Shown in pieces: positions 35,930 through 44,904 of a DNA stretch of 64,000 nucleotides. The translations under genes were made by a program, and so were the position numbers. Every line of letters begins with the position of its first letter. The stretch's first letter is position 1. The notes beneath the pieces were generated by a model that searched no databases, was not told the DNA's origin, and was given only the letters and a program-made list of their open reading frames with translations. The stretch comes from Streptomyces stelliscabiei (GTDB lineage Bacteria; Actinomycetota; Actinomycetes; Streptomycetales; Streptomycetaceae), in NCBI RefSeq assembly GCF_014873495.1, contig NZ_JADBGF010000001.1:7936001-8000000 (forward strand). Reading direction: 5' to 3'.

Positions 35930-36268
35930 ATGAACGACCGAGTTACCCCGGCGATGCACGCCACCCCCGATGGTGAGGCCGAGATCTCGCTGGTGGTGCG
36001 GCTGCCCTGGGAGGACGTCGCGGCGCTCGGCCAGGAGGCCGGGCGGCTGGCGGCGCGGATGCAGCGGCCGGTGACCCTGGACGAGGCGGTCAGTCATCGA
36101 CTGCGCTCGGCACGGCCGGCGGCCGCGCACGCGAAGCCGGCCACGGCACAGGCCACCGCGCCCGCCGCGGTGACGTCCTCCGCCTCCGTGTCCTCCCTGC
36201 CGGCCCGGCCGCCGGCGGAGCAGGCCCGGCAGGCCATCGACCGGATCACCGGCACGTCGGCCGTGTGA
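35930..36268 (+). CDS. Hypothetical protein, Ala-rich C-terminus
   Basis: 112 residues. An N-terminal half with regular helix pattern (EISLVVRLPWEDVAALGQEAGRLAARMQRPVTL) followed by a low-complexity Ala/Pro region and a last short helix (EQARQAIDRITG). No family recognised. ATG at 35930 with GAGG about nine bases upstream; a hairpin terminator at 36274-36291 follows. High GC3 supports it as real. Confidence 0.65.
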   Translation: MNDRVTPAMHATPDGEAEISLVVRLPWEDVAALGQEAGRLAARMQRPVTLDEAVSHRLRSARPAAAHAKPATAQATAPAAVTSSASVSSLPARPPAEQARQAIDRITGTSAV

Positions 36269-36273
36269 CGGGA

Positions 36274-36291
36274 TTCCCGCGCCCCCGGGAA
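36274..36291 (+). terminator. Small terminator hairpin
   Basis: TTCCCG/CGGGAA, six-base loop, directly after the 112-aa gene's stop. Confidence 0.55.
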
Positions 36292-36332
36292 GCAGGGGGG
36301 CGCGGCCCCGTCGGCCGGGGGCGCTCGTCGCC

Positions 36333-37733
36333 TCAGGCGCTCGACCTCACCGCCGTCACCGCCTTTCTCGCCGCCACCAGGATCGGGTCCCACACCGGCG
36401 AGAAGGGCGGCGCGTAGCCGAGGTCCAGGGCGGTCATCCGCTCCACCGTCATCCCTGCGGTGAGGGCCACCGCAGCGACGTCGACGCGCTTTCCCGCGCC
36501 CTCCCGGCCGACGATCTGGACGCCGAGGAGCCGCCCGGTGCGGCGTTCGGCGAGCATCTTCACCGTCATCGGGGCGGCACCGGGGTAGTACCCGGCGCGG
36601 CTGGTGGACTCGATGGTGACGGCCACGTACCGCAGGCCGGCCCGGTCGGCGTCCTTCTCGCGGAGGCCGGTGCGGGCGATCTCCAGGTCGCAGACCTTGC
36701 TGACGGCGGTGCCGACCACGCCCGGGAAGGTGGCGTAGCCGCCGCCGACGTTGGCGCCGATCACCTGGCCGTGCTTGTTGGCGTGGGTGCCGAGCGGGAT
36801 GTGACGCAGGCTGCCGGAGACCAGGTCGAGGACCTCGACGCAGTCGCCCCCGGCCCAGATGTTCTCGTGCCCGCGCACCCGCATGGCCAGGTCGGTCAGC
36901 AGACCGCCGTGAGCGCCCAGCGGCAGGCCCGCCGCCTTCGCCAGCTCCGTCTCCGGGCGTACGCCGATGCCGAGGACCACCACGTCCGCCGGGTACTCGC
37001 CGTCCTTCGTGGCGACCGCGCGGACCCGGCCGTCGGCGCCGGTGCGCAGGGCGGTGACCTCGGCGTCGTCGACCATCGTGATGCCCAGGCCCGTCATGGC
37101 CTGGTGCACCAGCCGGCCCATGTCCGGGTCGAGGGTGGACATGGGCTCCCTGCCCCGGTTGACGACCGTGACCTCGTACCCCCGGTTGATGAGGGCCTCG
37201 GCCATCTCCACGCCGATGTAGCCGGCGCCGACGACCACGGCCCGGCGGCCCTCGGTGGCGGACAGGGTGTCCAGGAGGGCCTGGCCGTCGTCCAGGGTCT
37301 GCACGCCGTGCACTCCCGGGGCGTCGACACCGGGCAGGTCGGGGCGGATCGGCCGGGCGCCGGTCGCGATGACGAGCTTGTCGTACGAGGTCCATGACTC
37401 GGTGCCCGCGTCCAGGTCCCGCGCGCGCACGCGGGCGCCCTCGACATCGATCTCCACGACCTCCGTGCGCATCCGCAGATCGATGTCGCGGGCCCGGTGC
37501 TCCTCGGGCGAGCGGGCGATGAGCCGGTCCCGTTCGGGGACGTCTCCGCCCACCCAGTAGGGGATGCCGCACGCCGAGAACGAGGTGAAGTGGCCCCGCT
37601 CGAACGCCACGATCTCCAGCTCCCCGGGCCCCCGCAGCCGACGGGCCTGCGACGCGGCGGACATGCCCGCCGCGTCGCCCCCGACGACCACCAGGCGTTC
37701 CCGTGAACGTTCCTCTGTACGGCTCATGTTCAT
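36333..37733 (-). CDS. FAD-dependent pyridine nucleotide-disulfide oxidoreductase (CoA-disulfide reductase/NADH oxidase type)
   Basis: 466 residues. FAD site RLVVVGGDAAGMSAASQARR, NAD(P)H site RRAVVVGAGYIGVEMAEAL, and the single redox Cys55 in SFSACGIPYWVGG, which places it with CoA-disulfide reductases and NADH oxidases rather than two-cysteine enzymes. The C-terminal dimerisation domain (about 345-460) is complete and has Tyr residues in GYYPGAAP. Cytoplasmic redox role; mycothiol-using actinobacteria also have these, so the disulfide substrate is unclear. ATG at 37733 or 37727. Confidence 0.88.
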   Translation of the reverse strand: MNMSRTEERSRERLVVVGGDAAGMSAASQARRLRGPGELEIVAFERGHFTSFSACGIPYWVGGDVPERDRLIARSPEEHRARDIDLRMRTEVVEIDVEGARVRARDLDAGTESWTSYDKLVIATGARPIRPDLPGVDAPGVHGVQTLDDGQALLDTLSATEGRRAVVVGAGYIGVEMAEALINRGYEVTVVNRGREPMSTLDPDMGRLVHQAMTGLGITMVDDAEVTALRTGADGRVRAVATKDGEYPADVVVLGIGVRPETELAKAAGLPLGAHGGLLTDLAMRVRGHENIWAGGDCVEVLDLVSGSLRHIPLGTHANKHGQVIGANVGGGYATFPGVVGTAVSKVCDLEIARTGLREKDADRAGLRYVAVTIESTSRAGYYPGAAPMTVKMLAERRTGRLLGVQIVGREGAGKRVDVAAVALTAGMTVERMTALDLGYAPPFSPVWDPILVAARKAVTAVRSSA

Positions 37734-37777
37734 GGGAACACGCTACGGGGGCCCGGCATTTCGGCATCGCGCGGTCG

Positions 37778-38794
37778 TCAGTCCTGCCCCTGTCCCTCCC
37801 TCCGCCCCGGCTCCTGCCCCGGCTCCTCCTGCGTGTCCGGCGCCGCGGCCGGGAGCGAGCCTGCGGTGCCCGCCGCGCCCGCCGCCGGAGCGGGCCGGCG
37901 GGCGCGGGTGAAGCGGAGCCACAGGAACACCAGGACGGCGGTGGCCACGGCGAAGGGGAGGATCGCGGCGAGGGCCATGGCCAGCCAGCGGAACACGGCG
38001 ACGAACGCGTTCCAGCCGCCCGCGAGCGCGTCCAGGAAGCCGGGCTCGTCGTCGGCCTTCGCGGCCTTCTTCACCGCGGTCTCGGACAGGGACAGCGTGA
38101 TGGTGGCGAGGCTCGTGCGGTCCTTCAGGGACTTCTGCCGGCCCAGCAGGGACTCCAGGTCGGCCTGGCGGCTGCTCAGCTCGCCCTCCAGGGTGACCAC
38201 GTCGCTGAGCTTGCCCGCCCGGTCCATCAGCTCACGGATCCGGGCGACGCTCGCCCGCTGCGTCCTGATCCGGCTCTCCACGTCGACGACCTGGTCGGTG
38301 ACGTCCTCGGCCTTCGTCTTCCGCTCGATCAGCTTGCCGGTGCCCTCCAGTTCGCCGAGGACCTGCTCGTACTTCTCGGACGGCACGCGCAGGACGACCC
38401 GGGTGCGTTCACGGTCCTTGCCGTCACGGGTCGTCGACTCGCTGCCCACGAACCCGCCCGCGGTCTCCACGGCGGTACGGGCCTCGTCCAGGGCCTTCGG
38501 CACGTCCTTGACCCGTACGGTCAGGGTGGCGGTGCGGATGATGTGGCTGGGCGCGATCGCGGCTGGCGCGTCCGACTCACCCGCGCCGCTCCGGCCGCTG
38601 TCGGCGCCTTTGCTGTTCAGGGCACCCTCCTGTTCGGCGGACCCGTCCATCTTGCTGTCGGCGGCCGAATCGCTGGTCGCGCCGATGCCGTCCCGGGCGT
38701 CGGAGCAGCCCGCGAGCGCCAGAGCGGCCGCGAGGAACAGGGCGGCCAGGGCCCCCGCGGGCCGCCGGGAACGTCGTACGTGTGTGTGGGCCAT
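37778..38794 (-). CDS. DUF4349 lipoprotein
   Basis: 338 residues. Lipoprotein signal (LALAGCSDA, lipobox Cys about 30), Ser/Gly/Asp-rich linker, then the DUF4349 domain (about 85-300): SHIIRTATLTVRVKDVPKAL, a long coiled coil (VESRIRTQRASVARIRELMDRAGKLSDVVTLEGELSSRQADLESL without one break), and a membrane helix near 285-310 followed by a Pro/Gln-rich cytosolic tail. Envelope-anchored protein of unknown role. ATG at 38794. Divergent from hemY. Confidence 0.87.
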   Translation of the reverse strand: MAHTHVRRSRRPAGALAALFLAAALALAGCSDARDGIGATSDSAADSKMDGSAEQEGALNSKGADSGRSGAGESDAPAAIAPSHIIRTATLTVRVKDVPKALDEARTAVETAGGFVGSESTTRDGKDRERTRVVLRVPSEKYEQVLGELEGTGKLIERKTKAEDVTDQVVDVESRIRTQRASVARIRELMDRAGKLSDVVTLEGELSSRQADLESLLGRQKSLKDRTSLATITLSLSETAVKKAAKADDEPGFLDALAGGWNAFVAVFRWLAMALAAILPFAVATAVLVFLWLRFTRARRPAPAAGAAGTAGSLPAAAPDTQEEPGQEPGRREGQGQD

Positions 38795-39005
38795 TGCGGC
38801 GTACCCCCCGAGGGTCGTGGCAGGCGTGTTCGCCCGCCCTGCTGACGACTCTTCGACGCCGGAGGGGCCCGGAACGTTGGAGGGCACCGGTCCCGAAGCG
38901 GTCACGGTCGGGACTCGGCGGGGCCACAGCGGCTGACGAGCCCGGCACAGGGCCCGCCAGAGGACCGGCGCCATGACTGTCCGTGACATCTGAGAGGGTG
39001 GAGCC

Positions 39006-40493
39006 ATGAGCGGATCACGTACGGACGTCGGGCGCGACGCCGGGCATGTCGTCGTCATCGGGGCCGGGATCGCGGGGCTGGCCGCCGCGCACGGGCTGCT
39101 GGACCGGGGCGCGAGCGTGACCGTCCTGGAGGCCACGGACAGAGTCGGCGGCAAGCTGCTCCCCGGCGAGATCGCGGGCGCGCGCGTCGACCTCGGCGCC
39201 GAGTCGATCCTGGCCCGCCGCCCCGAGGCCGTCGCCCTCGCGCGTGAGGTCGGTCTCGCCGACCGGCTCCAGCCGCCGGCCACCGCCTCGGCCTCCCTCT
39301 GGACCCGCGGTGCCCTGCGGCCGATGCCCAAGGGACACGTCATGGGCGTCCCCGGCACCGCGTCCGCACTCTCCGGGGTCCTGTCCGACGAGGGCCTCGC
39401 CCGGATCGAGCGCGACGCCGACCTGCCCCGCACCGAGGTCGGCGACGACGTGGCGGTCGGGGAGTACGTGGCCGCCCGCCTCGGCCGCGAGGTCGTCGAC
39501 CGGCTGGTGGAACCCCTGCTCGGCGGTGTCTACGCGGGCGACGCGTACCGCATCTCGATGCGCTCGGCCGTCCCGCAGCTCTTCCAAGCGGCCCTGACCC
39601 ACACCTCCCTCACCGAAGCAGTCCGGGGCATCCAGGAGCGCGCCGCCGCCGCCGGGCAGAGCGGACCGGTGTTCATGGGCATCGAGGGCGGGATCGGGCA
39701 ACTGCCGCTCGCCGTCGCCGAGTCGGTGCGGGCGCGCGGCGCCGTCATCCGCACCCGGACGCCGGTGGCGGAGCTGCGCCGGGAGGCCTCCGGCGGCTGG
39801 CGCGTCGTCACCGGCGGTCCGGGCGGCGGTGGTGAGGACCGCGTCCTGCGCGCCGACGCCGTCGTGGTGGCGGTCCCCGCCCCGGTCGCCGCCGGACTGC
39901 TCCGCGCCGAGGCCCCCGAGGCCGCCGCCGAACTGGCGGGCGTGGAGTACGCCTCGATGGCCCTGGTCACCCTCGCCTACCACCGGTCCGGCCTCGGCCT
40001 CCCCGCGGGCAGCGGCTTCCTGGTGCCGCCGGTCGACGGCCGCACGATCAAGGCGTCGACGTTCTCCTCCCACAAGTGGGGCTGGATCGCCGACGAGAAC
40101 CCGGACCTGCTGATCCTGCGCACCTCGGTCGGCCGGTACGGCGAGACGGCGATCCTGGACCACGACGACGCCCACCTCGTGGACGTGTCGAGGACCGACC
40201 TGCGCGAGGCCACCGGCCTGACCGCCACCCCCGTCGCGACCCGTGTCACCCGCTGGGACGACGGCCTGCCCCAGTACCCGGTCGGCCACCACGCGCGCGT
40301 GGCCCGCGTCCGCGAGCGCCTCGGCAAGCTGCCCGGCCTCGCGGTCTGCGGCGCGGCGTACGACGGCGTCGGCATCCCGGCCTGCGTCGCGAGCGCCTCC
40401 GCCGCCGTGGACCAGATCCACGGCGACCTGCGCGCGGTGCGGGACCTCACCGCCGACCCGGTGCAGAGCCTGCACGGCGGAGCGGGAGAATAG
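39006..40493 (+). CDS. hemY: Coproporphyrinogen/protoporphyrinogen oxidase
   Basis: 495 residues. FAD-binding N-terminus VVVIGAGIAGLAAAHGLLDRGASVTVLEA and the C-terminal FAD motif GLAVCGAAYDGVGIPACVASA. In actinobacteria this enzyme works in the coproporphyrin-dependent pathway, oxidising coproporphyrinogen III to coproporphyrin III (CgoX); hemQ follows four bases downstream, supporting that route. ATG at 39006 with GAGAGGGTGGAG upstream. First gene of a hemY-hemQ operon. Confidence 0.93.
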   Translation: MSGSRTDVGRDAGHVVVIGAGIAGLAAAHGLLDRGASVTVLEATDRVGGKLLPGEIAGARVDLGAESILARRPEAVALAREVGLADRLQPPATASASLWTRGALRPMPKGHVMGVPGTASALSGVLSDEGLARIERDADLPRTEVGDDVAVGEYVAARLGREVVDRLVEPLLGGVYAGDAYRISMRSAVPQLFQAALTHTSLTEAVRGIQERAAAAGQSGPVFMGIEGGIGQLPLAVAESVRARGAVIRTRTPVAELRREASGGWRVVTGGPGGGGEDRVLRADAVVVAVPAPVAAGLLRAEAPEAAAELAGVEYASMALVTLAYHRSGLGLPAGSGFLVPPVDGRTIKASTFSSHKWGWIADENPDLLILRTSVGRYGETAILDHDDAHLVDVSRTDLREATGLTATPVATRVTRWDDGLPQYPVGHHARVARVRERLGKLPGLAVCGAAYDGVGIPACVASASAAVDQIHGDLRAVRDLTADPVQSLHGGAGE

Positions 40494-40497
40494 GGCC

Positions 40498-41229
40498 ATG
40501 AGCGACGTCGCCCCCTCCACCGAGCCCGGCCGGATCCCCAACAAGGGCAAGCTGGCCAAGGACCTCAACGAGGTCATCCGCTACACCCTGTGGTCCGTCT
40601 TCCAGCTGAAGGACGTGCTGCCGGAGGACCGCACCGGTTACGCCGACGAGGTCCAGGACCTGTTCGACCAGCTCGCCGCGAAGGACGTGACCGTCCGCGG
40701 CACGTACGACGTGTCGGGGCTGCGCGCCGACGCCGACCTCATGATCTGGTGGCACGCCGAGACCAGCGACCAGCTCCAGGAGGCGTACAACCTCTTCCGC
40801 CGCACCCGGCTGGGCCGCGCGCTCACCCCGGTGTGGTCGAACATGGCGCTGCACCGCCCCGCCGAGTTCAACCGCTCGCACATCCCGGCGTTCCTCGCCG
40901 ACGAGACGCCCCGCGACTACGTCAGCGTCTACCCCTTCGTGCGCTCCTACGACTGGTACCTGCTGCCCGACGAGGACCGCCGCCGCATGCTCGCCGACCA
41001 CGGCAAGATGGCCCGCGGCTACCCGGACGTCCGCGCCAACACGGTCGCGTCGTTCTCGCTGGGCGACTACGAGTGGATGCTCGCCTTCGAGGCCGACGAG
41101 CTGTACCGCATCGTCGACCTCATGCGTCATCTGCGTGCCTCGGAGGCCCGGATGCACGTCCGCGAGGAGGTCCCGTTCTACACGGGCCGCAGGAAGTCGG
41201 TGGCCGAGCTGGTGGCGGGCCTGGCGTAG
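40498..41229 (+). CDS. hemQ: Coproheme decarboxylase (chlorite dismutase family)
   Basis: 243 residues. Final enzyme of coproporphyrin-dependent heme synthesis, decarboxylating coproheme to heme b with peroxide. Catalytic Tyr145 lies in SVYPFVRSYDWYLL and the proximal heme ligand is His168 in RMLADHGKMARGY. ATG four bases after the hemY stop; clearly co-transcribed. A terminator follows at 41246-41268. Normal length. Confidence 0.95.
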   Translation: MSDVAPSTEPGRIPNKGKLAKDLNEVIRYTLWSVFQLKDVLPEDRTGYADEVQDLFDQLAAKDVTVRGTYDVSGLRADADLMIWWHAETSDQLQEAYNLFRRTRLGRALTPVWSNMALHRPAEFNRSHIPAFLADETPRDYVSVYPFVRSYDWYLLPDEDRRRMLADHGKMARGYPDVRANTVASFSLGDYEWMLAFEADELYRIVDLMRHLRASEARMHVREEVPFYTGRRKSVAELVAGLA

Positions 41230-41245
41230 GTCCCGCGAGGAGTGC

Positions 41246-41268
41246 GGGGCCGTCGCGGCAGCGGCCCC
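41246..41268. terminator. Terminator after hemQ
   Basis: GGGGCCG/CGGCCCC around a nine-base loop, between convergent genes. Confidence 0.75.
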
Positions 41269-41281
41269 GCGGCGCGGGCGG

Positions 41282-42865
41282 TCAGCTCTTGACGGCCCGC
41301 GGTGTCCCGGCGGCCCGGCCCCGCGAGGCGCTGGGCTCCGGACGCGCCGCGCAGGCCGCGTGCCGCTCCGGCAGCCGCCCCTCCAGCAGGTACGCCTCCA
41401 GATGGCCGTTGACGCACTTGTTGGTTCCCCAGGCCACCCCGTGGTTACCGGCGTCCCGCTCGGTCACCAGCACCGACCCCCACAGGCGCCGGTGCAGTTC
41501 GAGCGCCCCGTCGTACGGCGTCGCCGCGTCCCGCTCGGCCGCGAGGATCAGCGTGGGCGGCAGCTCACCGGGCCCGGTCCGCACATCGAGCGGCTGCTGA
41601 CGCGGCCCCGTCCAGTACGCGCACGGCAGGTTCGTCCACACGTTGTCCCAGGTCTCGAAGGGCGCGGTGCGCGCGAGCCGGGTGTTGTCGCGGTCCCAGA
41701 CCCGCCAGTCGGTGGGCCAGGGTCCGTCGTTGCACTCGACGGCCGTGTAGACGGCGCTCGTGTTCTCCTGCTCGACGGCGGCCTCCGGGTACGGACCGGC
41801 GATCTGCACCAGCGGCTTCGGGTCGCCCTTCAGATACGCGGAGAGGGCCAGGGCACGCTGCGGCCAGAGGTCGTCGTGGTACCCGGCCTGGAGGAACGCG
41901 CCCTGCAGCTGCCCCGGTCCCACCTTGCCGCCGGCGGGCCGGGCCGCCAGCAGCGCCGCCGCCCGCTCGTAGCTCCGCAGCACCTTCTCCGGGGTGTCGC
42001 CCAGCCCGTACACCGTGTGGTGCCGTGCGGCCCAGGACCGGAAGTCCGCCCAGCGCCCCTCGAACGCGGCCGACTGGCCGAGGTTGTTGCGGTACCAGAT
42101 CTGCTCGGGGTCCGGGTTCACCGCCGAGTCGAAGACCATCCGGCGTACGTGGGAGGGGAACAGCGACGCGTACAGCGCGCCGAAGTACGTGCCGTACGAC
42201 GCCCCCATGAACGTCAGCCGCGGCTCGCGGAGCGCGGCGCGCAGGACGTCGAGGTCCCGGGCGTTGTTGAGGGAGTGGTAGTGCCGCAGCGCGCTCCCGC
42301 CCCGCCGCGCGCACTCCCGCGCGAACTCCTCGGCCCGCGCGATCCGTTCCTTCTTGTACGCCTCCGAAGGGTGTGTCGGCGCCGGTGAGGGCCCGTGGTG
42401 CAGCCGCTCGGGGTCCCGGCAGGACAGCGGCGCCGACCGGCCGACCCCGCGCGGGGCGTACCCGACGAGGTCGTACGCGGCGCCGAGCCGTTTCCATTCC
42501 GGGAGGTGACCGAGGAGCGGGAAGAACATCCCGGAGGCGCCGGGGCCGCCGGGGTTGAAGACGAGCGCCCCCTGCCGGGCGACCTTCTTGCCCTCGGCGT
42601 CCTTGCCCGTGGCCCGGATCCGGCTGACGGTCAGCGCGATCTGTCTGCCGTCGGGGCGCGCGTAGTCGAGCGGCACCTCGACCGTCCCGCAGCGCACCCC
42701 GTCCGGCAGCCCCTCCACCGCCGGACACTTCCCGAACCGGATGCCCTCGGCCGCGGCCCGCTCCGCCACCCGGCCGGTGAGCGTGTCCCCCGCGGCCGGG
42801 GGAGCGGCGAGGCCGCTCAGCAGCAGCACCGCCGCGGCGGTCACGTGGAGAACGGCAGCCCGCAT
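41282..42865 (-). CDS. Secreted alpha/beta-hydrolase (tripeptidyl aminopeptidase type)
   Basis: 527 residues. Signal peptide about 1-26 (ending PAAG), then an alpha/beta-hydrolase with an inserted cap. Oxyanion HG-like region LVFNPGGPGASGM, nucleophile Ser in MGASYGTYFGALYAS, Asp in ILAAERDAATPY and His in DAGNHGVAWG, followed by the TAP-like C-terminal domain with paired cysteines. Resembles Streptomyces tripeptidyl aminopeptidases and SlpD/SlpE-type mycelium proteases. ATG at 42865 with GGAGGG upstream. Confidence 0.88.
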   Translation of the reverse strand: MRAAVLHVTAAAVLLLSGLAAPPAAGDTLTGRVAERAAAEGIRFGKCPAVEGLPDGVRCGTVEVPLDYARPDGRQIALTVSRIRATGKDAEGKKVARQGALVFNPGGPGASGMFFPLLGHLPEWKRLGAAYDLVGYAPRGVGRSAPLSCRDPERLHHGPSPAPTHPSEAYKKERIARAEEFARECARRGGSALRHYHSLNNARDLDVLRAALREPRLTFMGASYGTYFGALYASLFPSHVRRMVFDSAVNPDPEQIWYRNNLGQSAAFEGRWADFRSWAARHHTVYGLGDTPEKVLRSYERAAALLAARPAGGKVGPGQLQGAFLQAGYHDDLWPQRALALSAYLKGDPKPLVQIAGPYPEAAVEQENTSAVYTAVECNDGPWPTDWRVWDRDNTRLARTAPFETWDNVWTNLPCAYWTGPRQQPLDVRTGPGELPPTLILAAERDAATPYDGALELHRRLWGSVLVTERDAGNHGVAWGTNKCVNGHLEAYLLEGRLPERHAACAARPEPSASRGRAAGTPRAVKS

Positions 42866-42970
42866 GGCGAATCCCTCCGAAGCACGACAGCGACACAGGG
42901 ATGTTTGGTGCGAAAGAGGGTGAATGTAAAGCACCGTCGGACGGTGTCGGCGAGGTGTTCCCCTACGGTG

Positions 42971-43738
42971 TCACCGCTGTTCGAACGCCGCCCGTAACTC
43001 GGGGGACTCCACGGCCCCCACCCCCCGGACGGCCACCGAGACGAGGTCCGGGACGTCGCTCCCGCCCCGGCCCACCACGGCCTTCAGCACCCGCATCCCC
43101 TCCGGCGACGCCCACCGCGTGCCCGACGGCCCCTCGACCCTGGCGATGAGAAGGCAGCTGAGCGTCAGCACCAGCGGCAGCGCGAACCACAGCGCCACCA
43201 GCGCACGGTGTTCGGCGAAGCCCTGCGCGGGCAGCGTCGACGCCAGCGCCCCGAGGCCGCACACGCCGAGTGCCGCGCCCCGTACCTGGGTGACCGCGTC
43301 GGCGACCCCCGTCCGCGCGGCGTCCGGCACGGCCAGTCCCGCCGCGACGAGCCGGTCGGAGAGGTGCCGTACGGACTCGGCCGCGGCGGCTCTGCGGCGT
43401 ACGGGCGCGATCCGGGACTGTCCGCCGGGGCCTATCGCGCCTATGACGGCGCGTTCCATGTCGTCGCGGCCGTCCGGGTCCACGACGGTCGCCCAGCCGG
43501 TGTGGGCCAGCAGGATCCGGCGCCGGCAGGCCATGGAGACGAGGGTGAGGTCGGCGACGCGCGCCGGGCCGCCGGACAGGAACGCCGCCTCGTAGAGCGT
43601 GAGCCGGTGGCAGTGGTGGACACGGTCCGCGGGGACGTCGTCGGCGGCGGCCGCCGCCCGCAGCGAGGCCAGGCACAGTCGGGCACAGGACACGCCGGCG
43701 GCGGCCCAGGCCAGGAGGAGGAAGAGGACCCAGAGCAT
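42971..43738 (-). CDS. TIGR04222-like membrane protein
   Basis: 255 residues. N-terminal membrane helix (MLWVLFLLLAWAAAGVSCARL), then the characteristic LTLYEAAFLSGGPARVADLTLVSMACRRRI segment of TIGR04222 proteins, a soluble helical domain and two more helices about 150-200. Members that I recall end in a Gly/Cys-rich tail; this one ends ESPELRAAFEQR with no such tail. It lies 142 bases beyond a DUF4142 gene and three genes from a DUF692/MNIO protein, an association I recall from other actinobacteria. Function unknown. ATG at 43738. Confidence 0.65.
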   Translation of the reverse strand: MLWVLFLLLAWAAAGVSCARLCLASLRAAAAADDVPADRVHHCHRLTLYEAAFLSGGPARVADLTLVSMACRRRILLAHTGWATVVDPDGRDDMERAVIGAIGPGGQSRIAPVRRRAAAAESVRHLSDRLVAAGLAVPDAARTGVADAVTQVRGAALGVCGLGALASTLPAQGFAEHRALVALWFALPLVLTLSCLLIARVEGPSGTRWASPEGMRVLKAVVGRGGSDVPDLVSVAVRGVGAVESPELRAAFEQR

Positions 43739-43880
43739 GGCGTGTTTCTACGCGGCGGCCCGGACCCGCGGCGGGCGGTGTACGGAATCCGGAGGGAAGC
43801 TTCCCGGTCTCGTTCGTTCGTACGCCGTTACGGCCCGCAATTGGAAGGCCGTCGGGCGGCGCCCGACGCGCTCCGGGGTG

Positions 43881-44654
43881 CTAGCCGTCGTCCGACGGCC
43901 CGTTGGCGGCCGGCGGCAGGGTGTAGACCGACGGGGACGGGGAGGGCGTCACCGGGATCGGCGAGCCGGGGTCGTCCGGTGAGCCGGGCGGGGCCGGGGA
44001 ACTGGTGAGGGGCGGGGTGCTCGCGGAGACGGTGTCGCGGGCGATCGCGTCGTAGTCGACGAGCCCGGTGGCCTCCAGGACCGTGATGTGGTCGAGGACG
44101 GTGGTGTTGGCGTCGTCGGCGAGGGCGCGGACCAGTGAGTTGCGGGTGGTGGCGCGGACCTGGGCGACCACGGAGAAGACCCTGCCGTGCGCCAGGCGCA
44201 GGATGTTCGCGAACTCGCGGTCGTAGGTCTCGCCCCGCGCCGCGTTCAGGGTGGTCAGCCACGCCTTCTGCTGGTCGTTCGGCTGGTTGGGCAGGGGCAG
44301 GTTCAGGCGCGCGGCGACGTCGCGGACGCGGGCGTCGAGGAAGGTGTGCCCCTCGATGAGGTGCTCACCGGCGGTCCGTACGCCCGCGGTGGTGCCCTTC
44401 GTCTCGGCCTGCTGTCCGGCGGGCAGCTCCCACAGTCCGGCGAGTCTGACCTTCGTGATGAAGTCCCGGTCCAGGGCGGACAGCGGGCCGTACCGTGTCG
44501 TCATGGTGGTCGCGTTGAGCACGCTGACGTCGGTGCCGGAGCGGTCCGCGTACGACCAGACCGGGAAGACCAGCGCGATGAGCGTCGCCGTCAGCCCGGC
44601 GACGATGAGTCCTGTGCCACTGAAAAGTCCCCCTCTGCCCCTGGTGCTTCGCAT
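43881..44654 (-). CDS. DUF4142 exported protein A
   Basis: 257 residues. N-terminal signal/anchor helix (about 11-33), then the DUF4142 four-helix ferritin-like domain (about 48-200): LSALDRDFITKVRLAGLWELPAGQQA, GEHLIEGHTFLDARV, and ANTTVLDHITVLEATG. A Pro/Ser-rich tail of about 45 residues follows. No cysteines. Paralogue of the genes at 46401-47207 and 47328-47936 and shares FPVWSYADRSGT with the latter. ATG at 44654 with AGGAGG upstream. DUF4142 proteins are exported, of unknown biochemical function. A terminator between this gene and the MNIO gene gives it its own transcript. Confidence 0.82.
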   Translation of the reverse strand: MRSTRGRGGLFSGTGLIVAGLTATLIALVFPVWSYADRSGTDVSVLNATTMTTRYGPLSALDRDFITKVRLAGLWELPAGQQAETKGTTAGVRTAGEHLIEGHTFLDARVRDVAARLNLPLPNQPNDQQKAWLTTLNAARGETYDREFANILRLAHGRVFSVVAQVRATTRNSLVRALADDANTTVLDHITVLEATGLVDYDAIARDTVSASTPPLTSSPAPPGSPDDPGSPIPVTPSPSPSVYTLPPAANGPSDDG

Positions 44655-44843
44655 GGTGCCTCCTGCTCGCGGCACCGCGCGCTCATGCGCGACGGGTGCT
44701 GCTCGGCCTACGGACCGGTATGTTACTGCCCGGTCCGCGTCAACCGCCTTATGCGGAGGAATGGTTGAGGTGTGGACAAAAAGCTGTGGACGGGGTAGGC
44801 GAAGCGGTGGATCAACCGGGGCGAACGGGGTGCAAACGACGCC

Positions 44844-44868
44844 AAACCCGTGCGGGAGGCACGGGTTT
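44844..44868. terminator. Terminator of the MNIO gene
   Basis: AAACCCGTGC/GCACGGGTTT, five-base loop, 10-bp perfect stem, 37 bases beyond the MNIO stop. Confidence 0.85.
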
Positions 44869-44904
44869 GTTAATCGCAGCACACCTCGGGGTGAACGCCC
44901 CGGG

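Noticed and set aside
44655..44904. Precursor peptide gene for the MNIO protein
   Set aside because: No short frame with a ribosome site and Cys-rich core was found here or in the 46252-46400 gap.
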